A DNA stretch of 38,036 nucleotides from Priapulus caudatus (lineage: Eukaryota; Priapulida; Priapulimorpha; Priapulimorphida; Priapulidae): positions 53,647-91,682 of the forward strand of contig NW_014578271.1 of NCBI RefSeq assembly GCF_000485595.1. The letters run 5' to 3'. Position 1 is the stretch's first letter. Each line of letters opens with the position of its first letter. Under the pieces are notes generated by a model. That model searched no databases. It saw only the letters and a program-made list of their open reading frames with translations, and had not been told where the DNA came from. Positions 12,156 through 23,700 of the stretch are shown here, piece by piece. Position numbers and translations under genes: made by a program.

Positions 12156-13014
12156 CTGACCTATTTTGTGGTGATTTTCTAGGAATAGCGATGCAGGACA
12201 TATGATATAAGTGGTACATGTAGAGCTGATGCTCATGTATAAATATATGTATACATTTCAGGAAATAATGTTTTAAACAGGTAAACATATAACATAGAAG
12301 ACACACAGGACCTACAAACATACAAGTACGAGCGTTTATACTGGATGCATTGTGTTCTATATAGATGTATGTTCTAAACAGCATATAGGCACTCGTACAG
12401 GACAACACAAACACACAGTACACATAAGTCCACGGCGTGACTGCCATAGACAGTACGTAAGACTAGCACATCTGGTCCCATATCTAATAATTATGCGCAC
12501 GCGGCTATGCTACTTGATCGCTGTGATATAATATACACAATTGATGTGCCTTAGTGAATACAGCTGAATGAATTATAAAGTGTTGTAGAAAAGTAATAGA
12601 AAGAAACAGGCAACACTATTTAGGGCTACTATCTTGCAGAAATTTGTTTACGCACCGCAACATTCATGACTTCGTTAGTAACCGTTGAAAATTAAATAGT
12701 GTAATGCCGTAATGGGTACGTAGCATGCCGAAATATACGCAGTACTAGTAATGTACGTACTACTTATACGTACGTGTGGTCAAAGAACTGCTGATTTACT
12801 GCCTGCGCATACCAGCAAATAGTTATTACGGTAAATAAAAAATAATAATAGAAATGCGTGTTCTCTGAATGTGAAATCATGTTGCGATTTATCCGACTAA
12901 ACATTTAAAACCGAATATAAAAAAGAAAAGAAAAACTTGAACGTATATACGATTTTTTAAACCCGTCATTTTTAGAACTATTAATACTTCACTGATAGTG
13001 ATATTATTGTTCGG
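12156..13014. other. LINE inter-ORF spacer, unusually long
   Basis: About 860 bp separate the end of ORF1 from the endonuclease frame; L1 spacers are usually much shorter. No domain was recognised in any frame. It may contain another inserted repeat, but no inverted ends or target duplication were seen. Confidence 0.5.
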
Positions 13015-13809
13015 TCATTCTTTCTTTTTCCAAGAGTCTGCACTGTTTTTTCTTGTTTCGATGAAAATGTCCGTCCCCCGCTCGACGACTCTTGCCTGTA
13101 GTTCACCGTTTTTCCTCGTCTCATACGCCTCGTGGGCCAGTGCTCCTCTTTTTGCTTTTAGCTCAGGCGGCAAGTCAGTGCGGATGCTGTATTTCTTGCC
13201 AGCTAAATGTTTTCCTGACCTTAAAAAGGCTTCTCTCTCCGTCCAGTATAGGAACACGAGTATGATAGGCGTTTGTCCGAGAGAGCGCTTTTGAAGGCGA
13301 TGTGCGTTTCTGATGGTTAGACGTTTTGCGTAGCCTTCTTCGTACTGTAGATGTTCAACAGCGAATTTTCGCACGCGCTCAATCGTTCCTGCCGGTTAGG
13401 TTTCGTGGCCTTCAACTCCGTAGATAAGTAGATTGTACTTGCGGCTATGTGTTTGGGCCACAAGCAATGACTGCCGAAGATCGTTGATTTCTCGTTTCAC
13501 TGTTTGCATCTGTTCTTGAGTTTCGTTTTGCACCTTTTTCACATTGTCGACGTCCATTTCCAAACTGTCGATCTTTTCCGTTAACTGTGTTATTTTTTGC
13601 TTTACTTCTTCGAAACCAACAAAGATGAGTTGTTTGAGTTCAGCATTTGTGACCTCGTTGCTTACGTTAGCGGCCGCCATTGTTGTTGAAGTTGAACCGG
13701 CCGATTCAGTATCCACGGAAATGTTCTGTTTCTCTTTTCTTGCGCTATTTTGGCGAGTTAGATAATGATGGATACTTTCCTTACCCACTTTTGATTTACC
13801 TCTTCTCAT
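13015..13809 (-). pseudogene. LINE ORF1 (RNA-binding chaperone) with one nonsense codon
   Basis: An ORF1-type protein that would coat the element RNA. It starts at an ATG at 13809 and runs 264 codons in a single frame, broken only by TAA at 13398-13396. Before the stop there is a basic N-terminus, then a coiled coil (about residues 55-110, heptads in KQKITQLTEKIDSLEMDVDNV) and the first RRM strand NLLIYGVEG. After the stop come the rest of the RRM (IRNAHRLQKRS, IILVFLYWTEREAFL) and the C-terminal domain (LPPELKAKRGALAHEA). This is the order in L1 ORF1p. One stop in an otherwise open frame suggests recent decay or a sequencing error. Confidence 0.85.
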
Positions 13810-13905
13810 GCTACGCTGCCTGTTATGCCTTGTTCGTTAATCATTCGTTTTCTTGCTGGAAGCGATGCTACACCCGTCTTACACCACAGTCGCCATGACA
13901 CTTAT

Positions 13906-14731
13906 GAACCGATCTTGATGATTGATGCCGTTTTTGATGGGTTTGTAATTGCTGCATATCAAAAGGGTCAAAAGTATTTTGGATAACTTACCAGAATAAT
14001 AGGAACCATGTCAATTCATCTTCTATTGATCCTATATGCATTAAAAACAGCAATTTTCTATTTTGCATCTTTGAGATATTAATCTTGTTGTTATAAACTG
14101 TTATTGCGGTGGGCGTGCGTGCGTGGGGTCATACCAGCTGTATGCCGGTATGCCGGTATGTAGCTGTATGCCGAGTGAAAGGTTATCTCGCCGAGTGTTG
14201 CGTCGATGTCCAATCTCCCAGCGAGCCACACCACATCGCCGAGCGTTAGTAGCTGCGTTTTGTTTCAAGTTACGCGAAAAATACATTGGGATTGATGGCA
14301 ACAGAATGGATAATCGTGTCGTACGTTTTAGTCTGTATCTCCGGATTGCAGGTGTATACGAGGAAACGATTTCGCACGATGCTAGGCGAATGTACTGTGT
14401 ACGATTTGAGCTCAAGTTGGTTGAGTTACGCGTAGTAAATCGTAGGTATTTTAAGGCTAGTAAATGACGAATTTTCCTTGTTTATTGAAGTCACACTCCT
14501 TCCCTATTATCTACTCCTGATATTTACTGATAAAAAATAGTATACACATATCGAATCATGGTTGCTTTCTTATAATAGAAACAAACGGCATGAATATGGT
14601 TTTTCAAGTTGATGTATGGCACTCATGTATTCCCTGTTTGAGGGAGACTAGAGGTCATTGTCTTCCAGAATCATTTCAAATTTTTTCTTGCTAAGGGAAT
14701 AAGATACATTACATACTCAGTTTGTACTTAC
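13906..14731. other. Unassigned DNA downstream of the last kinase exon
   Basis: I searched the minus strand for the final alpha-kinase exon, which should contain an HxCNxxC zinc motif, and did not find it. A short GTATGCCG repeat lies at about 14140-14175. The overlapping open frames on both strands at 14101-14467 have no recognisable domain. Confidence 0.4.
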
Positions 14732-14798
14732 AGGCTCCCATCTTCACCAACCATCTCATCCGTTGCAATTTCAATGTCTGTCAGGAATTTGCCAACTC
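14732..14798 (-). CDS. Exon 10: alpha-kinase after DLQG
   Basis: Acceptor TTGGTATAG|GAGTTGG and donor GGGAGCCT|GTAAGT. It encodes VGKFLTDIEIATDEMVGEDG. Joined in phase to the previous exon it reads DLQGVGKFLTD, the conserved DLQGVGxxLTDPxI element of alpha-kinases. This is the last exon I could find; the zinc-binding C-terminal exon is missing from the expected stretch. Confidence 0.72.
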
Positions 14799-17700
14799 CT
14801 ATACCAAAAGGGATTACATTCATTAAATTATATTACTATATAAGCATTGGATCAAGAGCTAATAATAACTCTATTATAGGTATTATTAACTCTCGATTGG
14901 ATGTTATAAATACTGTCTGGCATGATTCTTTCTTCTGAACTTACCATTACTGCTAATGTACAATACAATGTCAGAATTTTGTGATGTTTTTAATACATAA
15001 AAAACATGTTGTTATTAAAGGTGAGGTGAAAATATGGTTTATAGTGATTTTTTAAAAACGTGATGCAGATTTGGCAGTGGCATCTAATAATCTTTGAGGT
15101 TTTAAGGTTGCATAACGATGACTTCTGTACTGTACCTTGGAGATCTGTCAATATCAATTTCCTCTTTGTGAATTCATGCGCATAATAAGCAAGCGCTAAA
15201 ACAGCATGTTGCATACTGTTTTGGTCCCCATCGTCATCTACCTGAATCATCTCATTTCCAATGTATTTTACAAATTTTTCCCTCCAAGAATGGCTCGACT
15301 ATCGCTGACTTTCCACCGCTACCAACAAACAGATAAGGTGTGATAACCCTATATGAACAGAAAAAAACGATTTCAACTAAAGATGTAATAATTACATTGT
15401 TATACTAGATGTGTCTTGTGGCATTCAACAAAATCTACTAAATTAAATGTAGGTTATGTGTGTAAATGACAGGCTTCAAGATTTTCAAAGGGAAATTTCT
15501 GACTCACACAGGTTTCTTCTCAAAAGTAGCTGGCAGTTTGTTGGAAAACAAAGCACACAATTGCTGTGACACTACTTGACCTTGCACAGCCTGGTAAATA
15601 ATGAAAGTGTCAATGACACTGTAGCTCACCACAAAAAAGGACACAAATGAGTGAGAAGAAGTCAGTTTTAATTGAGCAACCATCGACATACATTATAGAA
15701 ACGTATAATGGGAGAACTCCCATTATATACTCTTGATAATTATGTTTAATTTTTTTATGTGAAAATAAATGTTTGAGATGTGAAAGTCTGAGATGTGGGC
15801 GAGTGATGGCGTTACACCAAAATGATCACCATTTAACGTTTTTATAATATTCAGATTTAGGCACTGCCTAAAAGCGGAGCTGCCGATGTGTAACGTGTAA
15901 GATTGAGAGGATACGCTTATTCCATGTAGCTGCTATATACCACGGGACAATGGAGTTTCCCTGCCCATAACACAACTTTTGTCAAAGGTTAATTGGTTGC
16001 ATGGAAGTGTTTACTTCGTATGAGTTTTTCTAGGCGGTAGAACACGGTTGCCATCTGTATATCGCAATAATAATTTATAAACCAAAATGAATCACAATTT
16101 GTGATGGTAGATATATACCCGCTTTAATATTTCTTAGCGATGGCGTTCAAAATAAATAGGTTATGCTGCGTTCCGACGTGTTTTGTAAAACTTTACTCTA
16201 ATATAGACGTTTTATCGGCAGGGTGGAGAGGAAATACCAATTTTGCATTAAAGATATTGTCAATGAAATCTTGTAAAATGAACCAGACGAGTGTGACACC
16301 ACAGACTGTTTGTTATCTGCGTGTCTATATAATATGCTATATAATTGCCAAAACCTACCTCATTTGCATAATCTTTTTTAAAATCTCAAAACCCCTAGCC
16401 CTTATTCATTCACATACCAAAAATAAGCAAAATCCGTTGAATCTGAACTGACTAATGGCAATTTCCATTTTTGCTAAAAAATTGCCGTGGCTCGAAAGTA
16501 CGTCGACTGGTGTGCTCCAAAATAGGACGTTCAATATGGGAGCAAAGCAGAACTATACCCAATTTCAAACATGTGGGTCAAACGGTTCCTCAGTTATCGT
16601 TGACCGTAGCCAAATGTTGACAGAAGGACGAACGAACGGACAGACGGACGGACGGACGGACGACGGACGACGACCCATGGCAATAGCTCAGCTGGACGAT
16701 GTCAAGGTGAGCTAAAAAATTTTATGTTTATCAGTTTTGCTGTTGAACTCTAAACCTATTCTCCAGAAATAAACTATAATCTTGTGTTGACTAGTGCCAC
16801 ACCAGGAACACCCATGGAAACTAGAATGGCATAGTCTATAGAAGATGCATACAGCATATTTCCCTTCGATTCATTTCCTGCGCCATCATTTCAACCTGTA
16901 AAAATTAATTAATTAATTTACATGTATCAGTTTTGTAAATAATGTAGCATATGAATAACTAGAAATGGCAGTTGTCGCCAACCACATGTATCCCCCACGA
17001 TCTAGTATGAATGAAATATCTCTTGGTTTTGGTACGCGACACACCTTCTCCCCAAGATGTGTAAGTATACCAAGTTTGGTCACGCTAGGTCAATTAAGGG
17101 CCAAGTTATAGAGCGGAAGGAAAATATGATCAAGGTCAAGGTCAAATAATCACGCTAGGTCAATTAAGGGCCAAGTTATAGAGCGGAAGGAAAATATGAT
17201 CAAGGTCAAGGTCAAATAAAGGTCGCAGTGACCTGGTTTTGGTACGCGACACACCTCCACAAGATGTGTAAGTATACCAAGTTTGGTCACGCTAGGTCAA
17301 TTAAGGGTCGAGTTACAGAGCAGAAGGGAAAGTGTCTGCGGCGGCGAGTGAAACCATAGTATCCCCGACTTTCGTCGCAGGGGATACAATTACTATGATA
17401 TGTGGAAATGTAATACAATAATGTTTTTCTGCATAAGCCCAGCATGCTACTCAATGGTTATGTTACAGTTATGGTAGAGTTATAATGTAAAGCAACTCAC
17501 TAATCACAGCAATTAATGTAAGATAACTTTGTTTTTATTGGTAGTCAAAATGTAATAGCTTACATCTTAGTTGTTAACTACCGGTACTCCAAGAATTGCT
17601 TCTTGCATTGATGTGTATTCTTTTACTACATCTGTTAGGAGAATCTGCAGGGAAGATGCACTTTATGGTACAATTAAACCTGACAACAGTGGAAGCACAT

Positions 17701-20700
17701 GTAAGACAATCATTACAGCTATAGCTAGCTCATGCATTGTTAGCAAATGCTAAAACCATGAAGCAGTGGCCAGAGCAGCAAAAATATAATGACTACTTTT
17801 GAAAAAGATAAAGAGTTAAAAATTAAAAGCTCAATATACCTTGAACCCATACGTGTGGCCAGGTGAAACACCTGCTCCTTGGTCGGCCCACAGGCATTCC
17901 GCTTTGTAGGCAGTCCTGTGTCCACCAGGATCAGCCACAGCCATGTGCCTTTTGCTTGTAGATTGTGGTGGCGGCCACGACCATTTGTTATCCACATAAA
18001 CAAAAGACGTCACATGTCCTTCCAGCCCTATAACAGTATAGTTCAGAAATGATAAATTATAAAGATTTTAAGGGCAACTATAATATCTGAGAAGCAATAA
18101 TATTGTAAACTATAGTGTCACACCTTGAACTGATAGGTAATTCACATTAAGCGTTGTTATAACAAATGAAGAATGCTAGCAAAAAAGTAATGAACATCCA
18201 ATATGGCAGGTACAGTAGAAAAGATTGCTGCAAATTTTATAATTAAGTGAAAGATCTTATAATATGTATAATTAAGTAGAATGTCCTTAAATATTTGCAT
18301 GTGAAAAGCCTGTCATGAATCCACAAAATACGTTTTCTGGCCCTACATGAAGCAATTGAGATTGGTGTCATCATTTAAGTCTCTGGTCCATTTAAGGGTG
18401 ATACTCCATTAGGAGTGTTCCCAACTTTAATGTCATTAATGGTCATAATAACATATATATATATATATTAGGGTCATATATTAGTTTGTGGTTTAATGTC
18501 ATTGAGGTTAGGGTTAGGGTTAGGGTTAGAGTTAGGGTTAGGATTATCAATCAATAATCATTAATCATTAATGATATCAAAGTTGGGAACACTCCTAATG
18601 GAGTGTTAGCCTAATTTAAAGAAATTTGTTGAATCAGAAAACAAGTGTACATTATGTTATATATGTACATATATACTGTAAAGTCAGTTATTTTCGTGGG
18701 TTCCAATTTTCGTGGTTTCAATAAACAAGTGCCGCGGAGCGACAGCGCTCATCTCACGTCTACTGCGGTGACTCTGTGGTGGAGTGGTGGGATTCTAGTA
18801 AACCCTGTTAGTCCCAAATGTGTTCACATACGCGCCAAAACAGTGGAAGGCACAGGGATGGTACAGGAACCTTCTCGAAGGAATGTTCGTTGGGATCGTT
18901 ATGAAAGTGCCACGAGATAGCGCATACGTTTAAGTGTCTTAAGATTAAAGATGAAAGCTCCAATTGTACATAGTAGCAACAACTATTTGCAAGACAGAAT
19001 AGGTAAGCACTCATCGATTTACCTACGCAAGCCTACAGGCTGAAATAGAGAGCTGCCACCTGTAACTAATTAACGCAGGCAAAAACTACACAGAACTATC
19101 ACCACCACATGCACTGGCAGTGGCTACTGGCAGTGGCATAAGTTACTGCTGTAACACACTGACAGTACAGAATGCCATCGAAATTATACGATTTAAGGAG
19201 CATAAACCTTCTTCAACCAAATTTAGCTTTTGAAATTTCACTGTAACATTGTAGCCTCATCCGTCCAGGCATGTATAGATTCTACTAGCAAATCCGGCAG
19301 TCAAATTCTTTCTAAAAGTTAAATAAGTTAAATCCTTCCCGCGCCTTCATACGCATAGCGTATAGCTACATGGCACATAAGGCGGTGCCTATCTCCGTTT
19401 CAGTAACCCTGAGGCCCCGCAGCTGCTTTCACAGTAAATGCTACAGTAGGGGGTTAGTCCACTGGTAGCACTGCGAGTTAACTTGCCACACTCTATCTCT
19501 ATTTGCTGAATGCTAAGCAGAGAAGCCGTGTGTACCATTTTTCAAGTCTTTGGTATGACCTGGCTGGGAGTTGAACCCCCCGACCTTCCACATACGAGGC
19601 GAGCACTCAACCATTGAGCCATCGCAGTGGTATTGCTGTGGAAATTCTTTCTAACAGTAAACAAATCCATGTTTAACCCTCCTCTTGAGGGTCAAAAGGT
19701 TATCCGACAAATCTGCCCTGTGCCCATTGACCTTTGACCTGTAACCTCCAATTTCGGCACAGTGATGACTTTTCCTACCATGATGCTATACACCGACTAT
19801 CACGAGCCTAGGTCGAGCCGTTTGGATTTGTGCCGCAATTCTGCATTTTCTCCCTATACCTTAAGTTAAGGAGGGAATGTTCCCCCTTCTTTTACACCTC
19901 TTGACCTATGACCTTTGACCCCCAGCTTCGACATCCCAACTCGTTTTCGGATTACCCCCCCACGTCCCGACTTTAGAATCCGTACGTCGAGCCCTTTAGA
20001 TTTGTGCCCAACTGTTGACGGACGCACGGACGCACGCACGGACGATCATGCGATTCTACAAGCTGCATCTGACTTCGTCGGATGAGCTAAAAATACATGT
20101 TCGTGGGTTCTTAAATTCGTGGATTAAGCCTTCCAATAAATTTGGACATATGTACATGATATTTCGTTGGGTACATTAATTCGTGGATTGATGTACCCAC
20201 GAAATCCACGAAAATTAGAACCCCACGAAAAAAAGGATGTTACATTAGTAAAAAAAGCACATAACCTTACACCTTAGGTAGCTATAGATACCAAATACAC
20301 GTAAAGTTTCAAGGTCCTTAGTTAAGCCGTTTAGATTTGTTTCACCATTGTTGATGGATGGATGGGTGATGATGGGCGCTAGAGCCATTTAGTCTGGTAG
20401 CTTATGCATTCCCGTGGGCATTTAATGATTAAAGCAAGAGACCTATGTTAATATCTTTATAATATAGTATACTATAGAACAAGAAAAATGAAGGTGGCAA
20501 TCTGGGATATTGCGCAAACATTATTTTTATCAGCGATTTTATGAAACGCGTCGATCGCAAAATAGACAATTTTCCCAAAAATACAATTTTTTAAATAAAA
20601 AGACGATTTAAGCAGTTACAAACTTAATTTTGGTGTCAAAATGCAAGGAATGGATGGAAGGATCCACTAAAATAGTAACAATCAGCTAACAATTTATGAC

Positions 20701-23700
20701 CATAATGATGACTTTTAGACATGGATGGCAAAACTATGAAAATGCGCTCAACGAATACTTCGGTTTCATCGTCGATATTGAACATAAATGGCAATAACTT
20801 CACAAATGTACAGTGATCATTTTTATATACCAAAATCAACCTCTATTATTCCCCTGATTAAAAATATTAAAAACATTGGCAAAATATTTGTAAAACATTT
20901 AATAATAATTACTAACATAACCACCCCCCTAGTGAAAGTTAATTTACGCCAAAATCGTCATGTGAGTTTTTCTTATATTGAATGAAATTCATACCATAAA
21001 TATGTCTATAGAGTCCTTTCAAAGTCTTATATGTCAAACTGGGAACCCCTCATAACTCAATTGCTGCAGAACTGGAGCAAATTCAAAATGGCTGCTATTT
21101 TACCATTCATAATATACACACACATCGCCGATTAAGATTCATACCTTGTTAAATTACAGTTTGGCGAATAGCATGCAAATTGCAAAGAGTCATGACAAGT
21201 ATTCACAATCATACTTGTCACTTTATTAACAATTGCCAACTACAAGTATGATTTTGTACAATACACAAGCTGCGAATAGGCATTCTTTACCCATCGTCAT
21301 CGCTCATGGTTCATCATCATCATCATCCTGGCCAACATCGTCATCTGGCATGTTGTAGCACCATCTCCCCTTGAGCAGCTACAAAGTTCCGTGCATCGTA
21401 GCCCAGCCTTCCTGCACTTGCAGCGGTTTGATGAACACTTCGTTTTGGCACAGGAGCACCTGTAAAGTCACATATAATTGTGTCAAGTCAATGGCGTTAA
21501 TAGCATGATTATACAATGCTAATTATATATGTCAGCACAACCATACCTATATGTATACATACATAATTTTTTGTACTATGTGTGTCTACATTCAAACATA
21601 CATATATTGGCCAATGCTATTACCTGACGAGATGAATCACTGCTTCTGGGCAGGCGCAGCGTTGTCATGACAGGCCTGTACTGTCCTTCCACCAAATACC
21701 AGCCATAGTCATCAGGTGAAGGTAACTCCGGATTTGCCACAACGTCCACGCTCCAATAAGTGCCTGGTAGTGTGCCCTCATGATGGCTGCACGAAGAGCA
21801 GCATGTGTCGGTGGCACTCTCTGCTTGCGCTTGTTTCATTTTGAATAGGTGCCACCTGACGTCTGCAACAGTGGTGAGGTCATCTGGAGGTACAGTTTGC
21901 AGACATAGCGTTCGAGAAGATCCATCGTGGTCTCAGACGGGTTTTGCATTGTACCAAATGCTGCCCAAATGCTGCCATCTGCCCAGCTGCCCAAATTCTG
22001 CCATCACGTCTGGATCCATATCAACAGACTTTCCAGCATTCTCTTGCTCATTCCTGAAAATCGCCCAGTGATGTCTGCACCACTGAAAGCATGAAAGCCA
22101 GGGAGTGCTGCGACGGTGCTCGAGCCCAGCGCATCAAAGATCGGTTGAAGTGAAATGCTTCGACGCCTCTGCCCTGTTCCGGTTACAAGGTGAACATTTC
22201 GACACAACTCTGGGTATCGTCTGAGCGCCAGTACGAGGATATCAGTGTCTTGAGAGTGGATGCTGATGGACGTAGCACCTGCAGAGGTAGCCTCCTTGGC
22301 GGAAGGATCAGGTTGTGTCAGCTTCTTCCTGACTACTGGCCCGATGAGAAACGTCTCGATGGTTGCCCTTTGCTTGTCACGCCATGCCACAATAAGTGTT
22401 TCCTCCTGAGTCAGTTCATGCTCGAGTATATTTCAATGCCATGTACGTTGTTTGCTCATCCTTAGTTTTCACATCTGCGAGAGCTTCTGCATCGAGACCC
22501 TTGTGATTGATCTAGAATCTGTTATATGAAGGCTACAGGGACAGCTTTACCAAGTCTTTTCAGTCTTGTAGCGGACTTCAGGGACCTTGCGACATCATAT
22601 CGTCGAAGATCAAATGAACTTCGTCATACTTTCCGAATTTCTGCCAGTGACGTTGTATGAAATGGTTTGCGACATGGGCTTTATCGTGTCTGGCTTGTCT
22701 AAGGACTGCAACTCGCACATTGCGTCGACGACAACAACATTTTGGATCCACTTTCATCATGTTGATTCATCGGGCTCAACGTCAACATCTGGTCGCCGTC
22801 GATGAGGTCCTCGAGGATCGCCATTAGGTCGCTCTTCGAACTGGTATGCAACAGTGCACCATCCGCTGAAAAGGGGATCTTGAACAACGGAAAACTCAAA
22901 GGTACCTACAGCCTCCTTCAAATTCACATCGGTCTTGATTGAAGATAACTATCAATCGAGCAAAGAGTGCTCAGTCTTCTTGAGTTCAAAACTTTGTCGT
23001 CAACTTGCTACTTTACTTTCGCCGCCGTTGTGGACCACATCTTGAGTTTCAGCTTTTTCATTGGTGCCCACAGATTAACACTGGCGTTGTGGTAATTCTT
23101 CATCAACGAATGTTGAAAAGCGCTGCTGACCAATCGCAGGCATGTTTGTGATATCTTGTTGAACTTGTTCAGGCATCACAGCTTTCGTAACCAGATTTAT
23201 CAGCTGATTTCCGTCTTCTGTGAAAGGATTTTGAAATGTTGATCGTTGACATGAGAGCTTGAGCGTTCTGCTCTTGGTGGTGTAGTGCTGACTTTGTGAG
23301 TTTATGGTGAAATGGTCTATGGTGTACTGGTATGCCAGAATCATATGCGCTTCCTGTGCAGTCGAGCGAGTTCTGGTGCAATCAAGAGAAATCTTGCTCT
23401 TGCGTTGGGTTTAGTGTGATGCCGACCGATCCTCCGGACACCTTCATTAAACGATTGACTTGCTCTAGCGCATGGTCGGCATGCTCTTGTAGCTGCTCAG
23501 AGGGAGATGGGTGCGACAACATGCCAGATGACGATGTTGGCCAGGATGATGATGATGATGAACCATCGAGCGATGACGATGGGTAAAGAATGCCTATTCG
23601 CAGCTTGTGTATTGTACAAAATATACTTGTAGTTGGCAATTGTTAATAAAGTGACAAGCTATGATTGTGAATACTTGTTATGACTCTTTGCAATTTGCAT

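Larger units (their letters stand above)
7641..13905 (-). mobile_element. L1/Tx1-like LINE, decayed, minus strand
   Basis: A non-LTR retrotransposon in the order ORF1 (13809-13015), spacer, then ORF2 with AP-type endonuclease, linker, reverse transcriptase and C-terminal zinc motif (about 12155-7910). ORF order and motif set fit the L1 clade, probably the Tx1 branch found in aquatic animals. It carries one in-frame stop in ORF1, several frameshifts in ORF2 and a MITE insertion, so this copy cannot move itself. The outer ends are estimates: no poly(A) tail or target duplication was identified, and the 3' UTR is taken to run to about 7641. It lies beyond the last alpha-kinase exon found. Confidence 0.82.
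15619..17581. other. Intron sequence with repeats
   Basis: Between kinase exons. It contains a GACGGAC-tract repeat (about 16450-16720) and a TIR element with a 70-bp tandem repeat (16988-17387). A possible short exon after TTTTTACAG at about 16900 on the minus strand did not fit either neighbour in phase and is not claimed. Confidence 0.5.
18674..20250. mobile_element. TIR element with repeated TTCGTGG motifs, interrupted by other repeats
   Basis: The left end (TTATTTTCGTGGGTTCC, ATTTTCGTGG) mirrors the right end (AATTAGAACCCCACGAAAA after CCACGAAATCCACGAAA). More TTCGTGG copies lie at 20100-20220. The natural element is probably short and MITE-like. Most of its present length is a second repeat (18723-20093) inserted in it, which in turn carries a SINE. 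Confidence 0.62.

Noticed and set aside
14101-14467. Overlapping open frames of 104 and 114 codons on opposite strands
   Set aside because: No domain, and each is the shadow of the other; no splice or start evidence favours either.
16790-16905. A possible extra kinase exon after TTTTTACAG on the minus strand
   Set aside because: The phase-0 frame stops after about 19 codons, and its only usable donor does not match the phase needed at 15618.
17081-17330. Regular repeats that could suggest a CRISPR array
   Set aside because: Units are directly adjacent without variable spacers, and the setting is an animal genome.
19560-19640. A tRNA gene on the minus strand
   Set aside because: A and B boxes are present but the stems do not pair properly, and a 326-bp insert with a target duplication shows it is a SINE head.
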